Part shown: in pieces, positions 42,332 to 51,023 of the stretch | How positions within the stretch are numbered: position 1 is the stretch's first letter | How the letters are laid out: each line of letters starts with the position of its first letter | DNA from: a virus | Length of the DNA stretch: 63,320 bases | Reading direction: 5' to 3' (one strand) | Virus record (IMG/VR): IMGVR_UViG_3300033153_011833 | Coordinates: 1-63,320 of that record | The notes under the pieces: model-generated | Database searches by the model: none | What the model saw: only the letters and a program-made list of their open reading frames with translations | What the model was told of the DNA's origin: nothing | Program-made: the position numbers and the translations under genes

Positions 42332-43665
42332 TGAAATACAAAAACTTCTTAGAATCAAAAGGGATTAAAAATAAAGAAGAAGGATTCAAACCAATATGGG
42401 TGCCTGATTTTTTATATGATTTCCAAAGAGAGCTTGTTGATTGGTCGTTACGAAAAGGTAAAGCGGCATTATTTGAAGATTGCGGATTAGGAAAAACACC
42501 ACAACAACTTGTATGGTCCCAAAATATAATTATGAAAACTAATGGTAATGTTTTAATTGTAACTCCCTTAGCAGTATCTTATCAAACAATCAAAGAGGCA
42601 GAAAAATTTGGGATAGAAGTAAACCGAATTCAAGATGGTGTTATTTCTAAAGGAATCAATATAACTAATTATGAAAGATTGAAAAATTTTAATCCCAATG
42701 ATTTTGATGGGATAGTATGTGATGAATCTTCCATTTTGAAAAATTTTAATGGCAAAATACGAAAACATGTCACTGATTTTATGAACAAAATTAAATACAG
42801 GCTATTATGTACGGCTACTCCTGCTCCTAATGATTTTATAGAATTAGGAACATCATCAGAAGCTTTGGGAAATATGACAAGAAATCAAATGTCAGGAATG
42901 TTTTTTACTCATAATAGTAAAAATTCTTTACGATGGGTATTAAAAGGACATGCAAAAAAAAGATTTTGGCAATGGGTCTCTACATGGGCAAGAGCTATAA
43001 GAAAACCATCTGATTTAGGATATAAAGACAACAAATTTATTTTACCCCACTTAAACTTTTATAAACATATAGTAAAATCCAATCACAAAGAAAACACTTT
43101 AATACCATTACCTGCTGTGGGATTAAATGAGCAACGAATAGAAAAAAGAAGAACCTTATCTATAAGATGTGAAAAGGTAGCATCGATAATTCCTAAAAAT
43201 AAACCTTGTTTAATTTGGTGTCATTTGAATGATGAAGGAAATTTGTTAGAAAAAATAATCCCAGAATCGGTCCAAGTAAGTGGGAAAGATAATGATGACG
43301 ACAAGGAAAGTAAACTAATTGACTTTACAAATGGGGGCATAAGAATTTTAATTACCAAACCAAAAATAGGCGGCTTTGGTATGAATTGGCAACATTGCTC
43401 GGAAATGATGTTTTTTCCTTCCCATTCACATGAGCAATTTTATCAAGCATCAAGAAGATGCTGGCGATTTGGACAAAAAAATGAAGTCAATTGTCATTTA
43501 ATTGCAAGCGACAGAGAATCAATAATTTTACATAATATGCTGAAAAAAGAACAGCAATCAATTGAAATGTATAATGGCATTATTCGAGAAATGTCAGAAT
43601 TTCAGTTAGGGAAAAAAGAATTTGAAATAAAAACAGAAAAAATAAGGATTCCAAAATGGCTGTAA
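42331..43665 (+). CDS. SNF2-family helicase 2 (divergent)
   Basis: The 444-residue protein has motif I FEDCGLGKTPQQL (residues about 47-59), motif II IVCDESSILKN, motif III CTATPAPNDFIELGTSSEALG, and late helicase motifs GGFGMNWQHCSEMMFFP and QASRRCWRFGQKNEVN. The DESS motif II is a variant of DEAH. It differs clearly from SNF2 helicase 1. It overlaps the clamp loader stop and the methyltransferase start, so the three are coupled. A role beside a methyltransferase suggests restriction-type or fork-remodelling activity; unproven. Confidence 0.85.
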   Translation: MKYKNFLESKGIKNKEEGFKPIWVPDFLYDFQRELVDWSLRKGKAALFEDCGLGKTPQQLVWSQNIIMKTNGNVLIVTPLAVSYQTIKEAEKFGIEVNRIQDGVISKGINITNYERLKNFNPNDFDGIVCDESSILKNFNGKIRKHVTDFMNKIKYRLLCTATPAPNDFIELGTSSEALGNMTRNQMSGMFFTHNSKNSLRWVLKGHAKKRFWQWVSTWARAIRKPSDLGYKDNKFILPHLNFYKHIVKSNHKENTLIPLPAVGLNEQRIEKRRTLSIRCEKVASIIPKNKPCLIWCHLNDEGNLLEKIIPESVQVSGKDNDDDKESKLIDFTNGGIRILITKPKIGGFGMNWQHCSEMMFFPSHSHEQFYQASRRCWRFGQKNEVNCHLIASDRESIILHNMLKKEQQSIEMYNGIIREMSEFQLGKKEFEIKTEKIRIPKWL

Positions 43666-44609
43666 AATTTCAAAAAATAACTGATAGGTATGCTCTTTAT
43701 AACGGCGATTGTTGTGAAGTATTAAAATCCATTCCTGATAATAAAATAGGATTTTCGATTTTTTCACCCCCATTTTGTAATTTATATTCCTATTCTGATT
43801 CTAAAAAAGATATGGGAAACTCAAAAACATATAAAGAATTTTTTGAGCATTTTAGATTTTTAGTAAAAGAATTAAATCGAGTAATAATGCCAGGAAGAAT
43901 AATAGCGGTGCATTGTATGGATTTGCCAATACAAAAAAATGTTTCTGGATTCATCGGATTACGAGATTTTCCTGGAATGATAATAAAATTATTTCAAAAA
44001 GAAAAGTTTATTTATCATTCTAGACATTGTATATGGAAAGACCCATTACTTGCTGCGGTAAGAACGCACTCAATTGGTTTGGCACACAAACAAATAATAA
44101 AAGATTCGAGCATGTGTACAACTGGCATTCCTGATTATATTTTATCTTTTAGAAAAAGAGGTGAAAACCCAAAACCAATAAGAAATAAAAATGGACTAAC
44201 AACCTATTATGGCTCTCGAAGCATACCAAAAGAATTGGATAAATTTATTGGGCATAAGGAACAAAAAACAAATAAACGCTCCCATTGGATATGGCAACAA
44301 TATGCATCACCCGTTTGGTTTGATATAAGGCAAACAAGAGTATTGCCATATAGAAAGGGAAAAGGGGTAGATGATGAAAAGCATATATGTCCTTTACAAC
44401 TAGATACAATTGAAAGATGCATGACTTTGTGGTCAACAAAAAACGATATTGTATTAAGTCCCTTTATGGGAATAGGCTCAGAAATATATGTAGCTGTAAA
44501 AAATGAAAGAAAAGGAATAGGTATCGAATTAAAAACATCTTATTATAAACAAGCTGTTAGGACCATATCAAATTTGAAAACACAAAAAAATCGTTCATTG
44601 CTCCTATAA
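43656..44609 (+). CDS. DNA methyltransferase (beta type, SPPF)
   Basis: The 317-residue methyltransferase has the catalytic motif IV as SPPFCNLYSYSD (residues about 34-45) first and the SAM motif I as SPFMGIGSEIYVAVKNERKGIGIEL near the end, the beta order. In the middle is a recognition domain ending QYASPVWFDIRQTRVLPY. It may protect phage DNA from host restriction. This one is intact, unlike the interrupted methyltransferase at 35472. It overlaps SNF2 helicase 2 by ten bases. Confidence 0.88.
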   Translation: MAVKFQKITDRYALYNGDCCEVLKSIPDNKIGFSIFSPPFCNLYSYSDSKKDMGNSKTYKEFFEHFRFLVKELNRVIMPGRIIAVHCMDLPIQKNVSGFIGLRDFPGMIIKLFQKEKFIYHSRHCIWKDPLLAAVRTHSIGLAHKQIIKDSSMCTTGIPDYILSFRKRGENPKPIRNKNGLTTYYGSRSIPKELDKFIGHKEQKTNKRSHWIWQQYASPVWFDIRQTRVLPYRKGKGVDDEKHICPLQLDTIERCMTLWSTKNDIVLSPFMGIGSEIYVAVKNERKGIGIELKTSYYKQAVRTISNLKTQKNRSLLL

Positions 44610-44629
44610 ATTTTAATTTTTATTGCATA

Positions 44630-44657
44630 TTATTGCCGAAAATAACAATAATATAAT
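44630..44657 (+). promoter_or_regulatory. Possible internal promoter
   Basis: A perfect TATAAT at 44652..44657 has only a weak TTATTG box (44630..44635) 16 bases before it. It lies in the gap before the SSB-associated gene cluster and could give a fresh start to SSB and recombinase expression. Confidence 0.35.
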
Positions 44658-44677
44658 ATACAGAAAGGAAAACAACC

Positions 44678-45172
44678 ATGCCAAAAAAAGATAAAGATTT
44701 AGAATTTGATTTTTTTGATATTGACATAAATAGATTAGACGAAGAATGGATAGGTCAGCCAAAAATCTTTTTCAAGTACGCTTCTGAACTAGCAGATGCC
44801 AAAAGAAGATTGGAAGAAGCCAAAGCAGAGTTGGATGTGGTAAAAGCAATTTGTGATAATAATGTTAGAAACAACCCACCAAAAGATACCAAACTAACAG
44901 AGACGTTGATAACAAATATTATTATACAAATCCCTAAATACAAGAAGGCCCAAAAAATATTAAGGATAAAAAAACATAGGGTTGACATTTTACAAGCAGC
45001 TGTAAATGCTTTGGACCATCGGAAGAGTGCCCTTGAGCGATTAGTTAGTTTACATGGTCAAAATTACTTTGCTGTTCCCAAATCTGATATACATTCAAAA
45101 GAAATGGTAGATGATATTGAAAAAGGGAATGCAAGATTAGCTGGCAAAAGAAGGAAGAGAAAGAAAAAATAA
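44678..45172 (+). CDS. Conserved phage protein upstream of SSB (164 aa)
   Basis: A 164-residue protein of long helices: ASELADAKRRLEEAKAELDVVKAICDNNV, then KHRVDILQAAVNALDHRKSALERLVSLHGQNYFAVP and a basic end (GKRRKRKKK). I recognise a frequent phage family found beside single-strand-binding and recombinase genes. By context it may be a recombination mediator that helps load the recombinase; there is no catalytic motif. Confidence 0.7.
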   Translation: MPKKDKDLEFDFFDIDINRLDEEWIGQPKIFFKYASELADAKRRLEEAKAELDVVKAICDNNVRNNPPKDTKLTETLITNIIIQIPKYKKAQKILRIKKHRVDILQAAVNALDHRKSALERLVSLHGQNYFAVPKSDIHSKEMVDDIEKGNARLAGKRRKRKKK

Positions 45173-45173
45173 A

Positions 45174-45344
45174 ATGAAAACAAATCTGATAATTATTTTG
45201 ATATGTATCTGTGGATTTCCTTTTCTTATTTATGCTTGCGGAATTTTTATTTATATATGCGTCAAATTTGGAACGGTTGCTTATTACAAAGCAAAAGAAT
45301 TTATTGAAAAAGAAAAGAAGAATAGTTTTTATGAAGGAGACTGA
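45174..45344 (+). CDS. Small membrane protein (56 aa)
   Basis: The 56 residues begin with a hydrophobic segment (NLIIILICICGFPFLIYACGIFIYICV) that could cross the membrane once or twice, followed by a Lys/Glu-rich tail. Its stop lies one base before the SSB start. It may be a holin-like or host-membrane effector; no family is known. Confidence 0.6.
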   Translation: MKTNLIIILICICGFPFLIYACGIFIYICVKFGTVAYYKAKEFIEKEKKNSFYEGD

Positions 45345-45345
45345 A

Positions 45346-46524
45346 ATGTCAAAAAGAAACAAGAGGAAGGAAAGAAAGAAGCGAAAGACAATTAACACCG
45401 CTCGGAGAAGGGCGGAGCAACATGGAACTGGGTTTGAAAGAACCACGTTGGCTTTGCCAGAAGGGGCCAGTCTTTTTAAGTTGAAGAATGATAAGACTGT
45501 GCGGCTTGATATCATTCCGTATGTCGTGGGAAAGGGCAACCCTTGGGCAGATGAAGGGGAACTCCATTATGAAAGAACTTATTTTGTTCACCGGGGAATA
45601 GGAGCGGAACAAAATTCGTATTCTTGTCTCCGAAAAACATTAAAAAAGAAATGTCCTGTTTGTGAATATCGAGCAAAATTGATGAATAGTCCAGACCCAG
45701 ATGAAGACCTTATTAGAAGCTTAGCTCCGAAAGAACGACAACTTTTTAATGTTATAGATACCAGTGATAGGGAAAAGGGCATTCAAATATGGGATATTGC
45801 TTGGTGGTTGTTTGGGAAAGCATTAGATGCCAAAATTCGCAATGCTGATGAAGATGATGATTATGATACTTTTGATTCGATAGATAACGGATATACATTA
45901 AAGTTAGGTATCGAAGAGAATCATTTTGAAGGACGTGCTTTCTATAGCATAACAGACATTGATTTCAAACATAGGAAAGAAAATTATGATGAAAGTATTC
46001 TAGATGAAGCCTATGTTTTGGATGACATTATCAAAATCACTCCTTATGATGAATTGAAGAAGATACTACTTCAAAATGAAGATGACGAGGACAATGATGA
46101 TGCAGCCATTAAACCAAAATCCAAAAAGTCAATGAACAAAAAGAAGCATAAGAAAGATGAAGAAGAATTTGACGAGGATTTTGAAGACGAAGAACTATTT
46201 GACGAAGACGAAAACGACGATGAACAAGAAGAGGAATTTGACGAAGACTTCGAGGACGAGGACGACGAGGACGGTGAAGAATTCGATGAGGATGAAGACG
46301 ATATAGAATTTGACGAAGATTTTGAAGATGAAGACGATGAAGAGCAAGACGATTTCGACGAAGACTTTGAAGACGACGAGGGGCAAGAAGAAGATTTCGA
46401 TGAGGATTTTGAAGACGAACAAGAAGAAGACAAACCGAAAAAGAAAAAGAAAGCTAGCAGAAAGAAAAAGAAAACTAGTAAAAAGAAAAAGAAAACCAGT
46501 AAAAAGAAAAAGTCAAGAAAGTAA
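45346..46524 (+). CDS. Single-stranded DNA-binding protein with long acidic and Lys-rich tail
   Basis: The ATG at 45346 follows GAAGGAGA. Residues about 1-225 form a gp32-like OB-fold protein with a Cys-type metal site (SCLRKTLKKKCPVCEYRAKL) and the strand RLDIIPYVVG. After about residue 245 comes an acidic low-complexity tail with repeated EEFDEDFEDE units, and then a Lys-rich end with repeated KKKKT-S. The acidic tail of SSBs is usually short; here it is over a hundred residues and is followed by a basic stretch. SSB coats and protects DNA at the fork and recruits the recombinase next door. Confidence 0.83.
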   Translation: MSKRNKRKERKKRKTINTARRRAEQHGTGFERTTLALPEGASLFKLKNDKTVRLDIIPYVVGKGNPWADEGELHYERTYFVHRGIGAEQNSYSCLRKTLKKKCPVCEYRAKLMNSPDPDEDLIRSLAPKERQLFNVIDTSDREKGIQIWDIAWWLFGKALDAKIRNADEDDDYDTFDSIDNGYTLKLGIEENHFEGRAFYSITDIDFKHRKENYDESILDEAYVLDDIIKITPYDELKKILLQNEDDEDNDDAAIKPKSKKSMNKKKHKKDEEEFDEDFEDEELFDEDENDDEQEEEFDEDFEDEDDEDGEEFDEDEDDIEFDEDFEDEDDEEQDDFDEDFEDDEGQEEDFDEDFEDEQEEDKPKKKKKASRKKKKTSKKKKKTSKKKKSRK

Positions 46525-46559
46525 GTTGTTAAGAGGTGAGAAGTTTTAACATGAACATA

Positions 46560-46598
46560 GGAATGATTGTAACGGAGTATAATCATTCCTTTTATTTT
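46560..46598 (+). terminator. Rho-independent terminator after SSB
   Basis: GGAATGATT (46560..46568) pairs with AATCATTCC (46581..46589) over nine bases and is followed by TTTTATTTT. It ends the SSB message before the recombinase gene. Partial read-through would let the downstream operon be made at a lower level. Confidence 0.85.
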
Positions 46599-46617
46599 AC
46601 TAATTTGAAAAATCAAA

Positions 46618-47694
46618 ATGAAAACAAACGATATTAAAAAAGCATTGATGAAAAAGAAAAGAGTAAAAAAATTGTCCTTCCTCAGCACTGGAAGCACCCT
46701 TTTGAATCTTGCTTGTACTGGTAATCCTTATTATGGTTTTGCTAAAGGTCATTTTTATTTTATAGTAGGTGATTCAATTAGTGGCAAAACTTTTTTAGCT
46801 CTTACTTGTTTAGCAGAAGCCAGCATCAATCCTGAATTTGATGACTATAGATTTATTTATGATGATGGCGAGGGTGGAGCCCTAATGAACATCGAACGAT
46901 TCTTTGGTTCAAAGGTTTGTGCGAGAATAGAAGCTCCTAGTTATTCCGGGACTAATCGAAAGGAGCCTGTTTATTCTACAACTATTGAAGAATTCTATTA
47001 CCATGTCGATGATGCATTACAAAAAGAAAAACCATTTATCTATATTTTAGATAGTATGGATAGTTTAAGTTCCGAAGCAGAAAAGAAAAAATTTGACGAA
47101 ACCAAAGCAGCATATAGAAAAGGGAAAAGAGAATCCGGTTCTTTTGGAGACGGCAAAGCAAAAAAGAATTCGGCTAATCTACGCCAGCTTTTAACCCCCC
47201 TACTAAAAAAACGGTCTATTCTTATTGTTATAAATCAAACTAGAGATAATCTCGGTTTTGGATTTATGAAGAAAACACGTTCAGGGGGGAGGGCTTTACG
47301 ATTTTATGCTACAATAGAATTATGGTCCTCCTCAAAAAGAAAGATATCAAAAATTGTCAAAGGCAAAACAAGACAATTAGGGGTGGAGTGTTGTATTCAA
47401 ATTAAAAAAAATAGAATCACAGGAAAAGAAAGAACATTAACCATTCCAATCTATCATTCATTTGGAATTGATGATATTGGTTCTTGTGTGGATTATTTGA
47501 TAGATGAAGGACATTGGAAAACACAGGGAAAAAAAATAAAAGCTTCTGAATTCAAATTCAAAGGTACAAGAACAAATCTTATCAGGTATATAGAAATCGA
47601 AGGAATAGAAAAAGAATTACGAAGCATTGTAGCTAATGTTTGGAATGAAATTGAAGAAGCTTGTACAATAAGCAGAAAAAAAAGGTACAAATAA
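46618..47694 (+). CDS. RecA/UvsX-like recombinase
   Basis: The 358-residue protein has Walker A VGDSISGKTFLALT (residues about 50-63), a Walker B-like FIYILDSMDSLSSEAEK, and INQTRDNLGFGFMKKTRSGGRALRFYA, which match the RecA-type ATPase core and L2 loop. The N-terminus FLSTGSTLLNLACTG resembles the phage RecA start. It would form filaments on single-stranded DNA for strand exchange. It lies just after SSB. Confidence 0.87.
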   Translation: MKTNDIKKALMKKKRVKKLSFLSTGSTLLNLACTGNPYYGFAKGHFYFIVGDSISGKTFLALTCLAEASINPEFDDYRFIYDDGEGGALMNIERFFGSKVCARIEAPSYSGTNRKEPVYSTTIEEFYYHVDDALQKEKPFIYILDSMDSLSSEAEKKKFDETKAAYRKGKRESGSFGDGKAKKNSANLRQLLTPLLKKRSILIVINQTRDNLGFGFMKKTRSGGRALRFYATIELWSSSKRKISKIVKGKTRQLGVECCIQIKKNRITGKERTLTIPIYHSFGIDDIGSCVDYLIDEGHWKTQGKKIKASEFKFKGTRTNLIRYIEIEGIEKELRSIVANVWNEIEEACTISRKKRYK

Positions 47695-47774
47695 AAAGAA
47701 TTCTAAAAAATGATTTAGTTAAAGACATAAATGAAAGATGGCATGGATAAATCAAAAAGAAGAAAGATAGACAA

Positions 47775-48278
47775 ATGAAAAAATACACGAAAGAAGCAAT
47801 ACTAAAGATGACTAATCGGGAATTACATAAAGTAAGAGGAATGTTATTAAAAGGTAGAGCCAATGCTGACTGCTCACACTGCTCATACTGCTCATACTGC
47901 TTGAATTGTTCACACTGTTCAGAATGCTTGGGCTGCTCGGATTGCTCAGATTGCTTGGACTGCTCGGATTGCTTGGGCTGCTCATATTGCTCAGATTGCT
48001 TGGACTGCTCGAATTGCTCAGATTGCTCACACTGCTCAGATTGTTCAAACTGCTCATACTGCTCACACTGCTCAGATTGTTCATACTGCTCATACTGCTC
48101 ACACTGCTCAGATTGTTCATACTGCTCATACTGTTCGGACTGTTTGGACTGTTTGGATTGCTCAAACTCAGTTGGGCTTAAAAAGAGGCAATATATGATT
48201 TGCAACGTGCAGTTAACAAAAGAAGAATATGAAACTAAAATTAAAGAATTGAGTTTAGAAGCGATAAACAATGAATAA
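47775..48278 (+). CDS. CSX tripeptide-repeat protein 2 (167 aa)
   Basis: This longer paralog of 23424..23765 has the same helical start (MKKYTKEAILKMTNRELHKVRGML), then 33 X-Cys-Ser (or X-Cys-Leu) tripeptides over residues about 36-134, and the same end (SVGLKKRQYMICNVQLTKEEYETKIKEL). The ends are much alike, but repeat number nearly doubles, so the repeat tract expands and shrinks. X is mostly Asp, Tyr, His or Asn. Cys density would allow a long metal- or disulfide-rich rod. It lies downstream of the recombinase. Confidence 0.8.
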   Translation: MKKYTKEAILKMTNRELHKVRGMLLKGRANADCSHCSYCSYCLNCSHCSECLGCSDCSDCLDCSDCLGCSYCSDCLDCSNCSDCSHCSDCSNCSYCSHCSDCSYCSYCSHCSDCSYCSYCSDCLDCLDCSNSVGLKKRQYMICNVQLTKEEYETKIKELSLEAINNE

Positions 48279-48393
48279 GAAAATAACAACTGAAGACATC
48301 TTAAGTAAAAAGCCTAATAAAGAGCGACTTACGAGGCGGTTTATTGGACGGCTGACAGGGCAGCTGCTCGCCGTAAACAAATCCGCAAGCTAA
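48271..48393 (+). CDS. Small protein, possibly frameshifted (40 aa)
   Basis: The ATG overlaps the end of the Cys-repeat gene. The 40 residues (MNKKITTEDILSKKPNKERL...) may be a real product. A different frame from about 48324 onward (EAVYWTADRAAARRKQIRKLME...) has the look of a real protein end but no start and two early stops, so the gene may be broken. Confidence 0.4.
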   Translation: MNKKITTEDILSKKPNKERLTRRFIGRLTGQLLAVNKSAS

Positions 48394-48408
48394 TGGAGAT
48401 AGTGAATA

Positions 48409-49284
48409 ATGGGAAATTGTAGGCTTATTTTAGATTGCAATTACCTTTGTCATAGAGCAAAGTATTCTACCGGTGGATTGAGCCATGAAAACACGCCTAC
48501 CGGAGTTATATATGGATTCCTAAAAACCATCTCTCATTTCCAAGAGTTTTTTAACACCCCCCATGTAATATTTTGTTGGGATTCTAAATACTCCAAACGC
48601 AAAAAGATATTTCCAAAATACAAAGTCAATCGAAAAAACAAATACAAAGACATGGACGAAGAAGCCGTTAGATTTGAAAAAGAATTTAGATGGCAAATGA
48701 CAATGCTTCGTAAAAAATATCTGCCGGAAATAGGGTATAAAAATGTTTTTGTCCAAAAAGGATATGAAGCAGACGACCTTATAGCTTCTATTTGTATGAA
48801 TCTTCCTATGTTGGATAAGGCAATTATAATATCTTCGGACCAGGATTTATATCAGCTTATCAATTCCCAAACTTCTTTTTACAATCCTGCCAAAATGAAG
48901 ATATTGACTATGCAAAGGTTCAAAAAGAAATACGGGATAGAGCCTTATTTATGGCGGGAAGTTAAAATCATAGCCGGTTGTTCTACTGATGGAATTCCTG
49001 GGGTGGAAGGAGTTGGTGAAAAAACTGCTATTAAATATTTAAGAAAAGAATTGAAAGAGACAACTAAGGCTTATCAAAAAATAACTTCAAAAATAGGGTC
49101 TAACTTGTACAAAAGAAATGATAGGTTAATAGGACTACCTTTTAAGGGAACAAAAATATTCAAACTTCGAGAAGATAAAATTTCACAAGAAGGATGGAAT
49201 AGGGTTATGAAGCTGTTGGGAATGAAAAGTTTGCGGGGTAAGGCCCCTATATTCAAAAGACAGAAAAAAACAAAAAGGCGATAA
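48409..49284 (+). CDS. 5'-3' exonuclease (flap endonuclease, RNase H type)
   Basis: The 291-residue nuclease has LILDCNYLCHRA (metal Asp) at the start, FCWDSKYSKRKKIFPKYKVNR, GYEADDLIASIC (Asp pair, residues about 119-130), SSDQDLYQLI, and the helix-hairpin-helix GIPGVEGVGEKTAIKYL. This matches T5/T4-type flap nucleases, which remove RNA primers and process 5' ends. It stands next to the recombination genes. Confidence 0.9.
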   Translation: MGNCRLILDCNYLCHRAKYSTGGLSHENTPTGVIYGFLKTISHFQEFFNTPHVIFCWDSKYSKRKKIFPKYKVNRKNKYKDMDEEAVRFEKEFRWQMTMLRKKYLPEIGYKNVFVQKGYEADDLIASICMNLPMLDKAIIISSDQDLYQLINSQTSFYNPAKMKILTMQRFKKKYGIEPYLWREVKIIAGCSTDGIPGVEGVGEKTAIKYLRKELKETTKAYQKITSKIGSNLYKRNDRLIGLPFKGTKIFKLREDKISQEGWNRVMKLLGMKSLRGKAPIFKRQKKTKRR

Positions 49285-49287
49285 ATA

Positions 49288-49755
49288 ATGAAAATAAAAG
49301 AGATTATTGAATTGATTGAAGAAGAAATGGTCCATGCTAATGCTTGTCCGGCATTTTATAAACAAAACCAAACCTTTTGCAATTGTTATAAAGCTAACGT
49401 TATTAAAACACTTAAACAACTCCAAACCGAGCTTGTCTCTATGACTAAGCGGGTGGAGAAAGCAGAGACCGGGAATGCGCGGCTGCGGGTTCTTTTGCAG
49501 GAAGCCGTAAATATATTGATGATGTTAGAATTAGAGGGGCAAGACTTGAAAGATTTACAGAGTTTTAAGCAAGCCCTGAAAGGCGGGGGAAGTATGTCTA
49601 AAGACGAAGCTATTGTTGAGGTAGGAAAACTCCAAGCCAAGAACGAACGGTTGAGGAAGTTACTCAGTGACACATTGCCGCATATTGAATGTGTTAATAA
49701 TTCTCAATCGAGCCTAATAACCGAAATAGGCGAAGCCCTGAAAGGCGGTGAATGA
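49288..49755 (+). CDS. Coiled-coil protein with Cys cluster (155 aa)
   Basis: The N-terminus has NACPAFYKQNQTFCNCYKAN, a possible metal site, followed by two long coiled coils (LKQLQTELVSMTKRVEKAETGNARLRVLLQ and AIVEVGKLQAKNERLRKLL). No family is known. The next gene has the same plan, so the two may be relatives or pair as coiled coils. Confidence 0.6.
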   Translation: MKIKEIIELIEEEMVHANACPAFYKQNQTFCNCYKANVIKTLKQLQTELVSMTKRVEKAETGNARLRVLLQEAVNILMMLELEGQDLKDLQSFKQALKGGGSMSKDEAIVEVGKLQAKNERLRKLLSDTLPHIECVNNSQSSLITEIGEALKGGE

Positions 49756-49756
49756 T

Positions 49757-50044
49757 ATGAAAGAAATGACATGCTGTAATTGTGGGGAAAAATATACACC
49801 CTTGACGGTACTTGGAAAGCATAACTGCAATCCGACTTATGCTCAACTCCAAGCAGAGATTACCACCATGACAGAGCGGGCGAAGAAAGCGGAGACAGAG
49901 CTTGACCGGTATAAGGAAGTCATTGACGAAATATATGACAAAACAACAGAGGGATACATTATAGAAATGATTGACGTTCTGCGTGGAAATGCTTTTTGGG
50001 ACGAACACGATGGGGCTGAATATCCAAAAAAAGGTGGCGAATAA
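49757..50044 (+). CDS. CxxC and coiled-coil protein (95 aa)
   Basis: The ATG at 49757 follows GGCGGTG; a GTG at 49748 is also possible. An N-terminal CCNCGEKYTPLTVLGKHNC can bind zinc, and a helix follows (TYAQLQAEITTMTERAKKAETELDRY). It resembles its upstream neighbour in plan. Function unknown. Confidence 0.6.
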   Translation: MKEMTCCNCGEKYTPLTVLGKHNCNPTYAQLQAEITTMTERAKKAETELDRYKEVIDEIYDKTTEGYIIEMIDVLRGNAFWDEHDGAEYPKKGGE

Positions 50045-50217
50045 TGGAGAAAGACGATTTTGACACTAATGTACTAGTTGCACATATTGATGCGTTTGGT
50101 AAGGGACTAAATGATTGGGAAGTTAAATTCATTGCTGATTTAATAGACAACCCGCAAGAAAGTTATTCGGAAAAACAGATAGAGATAATACACAGAATTT
50201 ATGATGAAAAATGTTGA
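50044..50217 (+). CDS. Small acidic protein (57 aa)
   Basis: The ATG overlaps the previous stop by one base. The 57 residues (MEDKDD-like start, ending in IHRIYDEKC) are acidic and helical with no known family. Tight spacing supports expression. Confidence 0.55.
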   Translation: MEKDDFDTNVLVAHIDAFGKGLNDWEVKFIADLIDNPQESYSEKQIEIIHRIYDEKC

Positions 50218-50229
50218 AAAGGAAAAACA

Positions 50230-50619
50230 ATGTCCCCCACTCAAAGAACTTTACGCGAATTAAGGAACAATGGACGAATTTGTGCTATTGTTGAAAAATG
50301 GAATCCTCATGTCGGTCCGCACGGCATTCGTCAAGATTTATTTGGTATCATTGATGTTCTAGCTTTAGACCCAGAACGAGGTGTAGTGGGAATACAATGC
50401 TGCGGAGGAGATTTTGCCAGCCATGTAAAAAAGATAACCGAAGAAAGATTTCAAGAAACTTTGGATTGGCTGCAAACACCCGGAACATCATTAGAAATTT
50501 GGGGTTGGCGAAAATTAAAGAAAAAAAGGGGAGGGAAAGCTATGGTGTGGAGGCCGAGAATCCAAGAGATAACATTAAAAGATTTAGGAATAAAAAATGA
50601 TATCTCCAAACGAAATTAA
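50230..50619 (+). CDS. PD-(D/E)XK nuclease-like protein, resolvase-type candidate
   Basis: The 129 residues fit a small PD-(D/E)XK fold: RELRNNGRICAIVEKW, then LFGIIDVLALDPERGVVGIQCCGG with the conserved Asp and the following strand, and HVKKITEERFQETLDWLQ. The usual ExK is replaced by IQC in the second strand, as in a phage subfamily related to VRR-NUC/Holliday junction resolvases. It may resolve recombination intermediates before packaging. The replaced residue leaves activity open. Confidence 0.65.
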   Translation: MSPTQRTLRELRNNGRICAIVEKWNPHVGPHGIRQDLFGIIDVLALDPERGVVGIQCCGGDFASHVKKITEERFQETLDWLQTPGTSLEIWGWRKLKKKRGGKAMVWRPRIQEITLKDLGIKNDISKRN

Positions 50620-50875
50620 AAAATCTCAAGCAAAGCATATTATAAAATTAGTAGAAGAAATGACAAGGGCGGAAGTTATGGCTCGTCTTGGCCCTTGTGG
50701 ATTTCCTGATTATGCTGATTATTATATGATTTCTCTCAAAAAGAAAGATGAATTGTTAGAATATATTTTTGGAACTTCTTCTTTGGTAGCATTAGGCCAT
50801 AGATGGAAAATGCTTAAAAGAAATGGAAAGGGGAAATGTGGGAAATTTAAGAAGAATAAAAAAGCATCTAATTAG
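50597..50875 (+). CDS. Unknown helical protein (92 aa)
   Basis: It overlaps the nuclease-like gene. The 92 residues contain two helices and a basic C-terminus (KRNGKGKCGKFKKNKKASN). The middle (MARLGPCGFPDYADYYMISLKKKDEL) has no recognised motif. Confidence 0.55.
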   Translation: MISPNEIKKSQAKHIIKLVEEMTRAEVMARLGPCGFPDYADYYMISLKKKDELLEYIFGTSSLVALGHRWKMLKRNGKGKCGKFKKNKKASN

Positions 50876-50882
50876 GAAAACA

Positions 50883-51023
50883 ATGGACAGTAAAACTCTA
50901 AAACATCGTTTGGGCAAAATGCCTTTGTCCAAAATAAAATTAACCGTTATGGGGACCCCCAAAAAGAAAAGGAGAAAAAAGATGGCGAAGAAAAATAACA
51001 GGAAGGCAGGGGTGCAGATATAA
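50883..51023 (+). CDS. Small very basic protein (46 aa)
   Basis: The ATG at 50883 follows AGGAAAAC. The 46 residues (MDSKTLKHRLGKMPLSKIKL, then KKKRRKKMAKKNNRK) are strongly basic, as in nucleic-acid-binding tails. No family is known. The next gene starts at its last base. Confidence 0.45.
   Translation: MDSKTLKHRLGKMPLSKIKLTVMGTPKKKRRKKMAKKNNRKAGVQI

Noticed and set aside
46071-46697. Minus-strand Ser-rich open frame opposite the SSB tail
   Set aside because: It comes from the acidic GAx-rich tail of SSB read backwards; it has no start signal.
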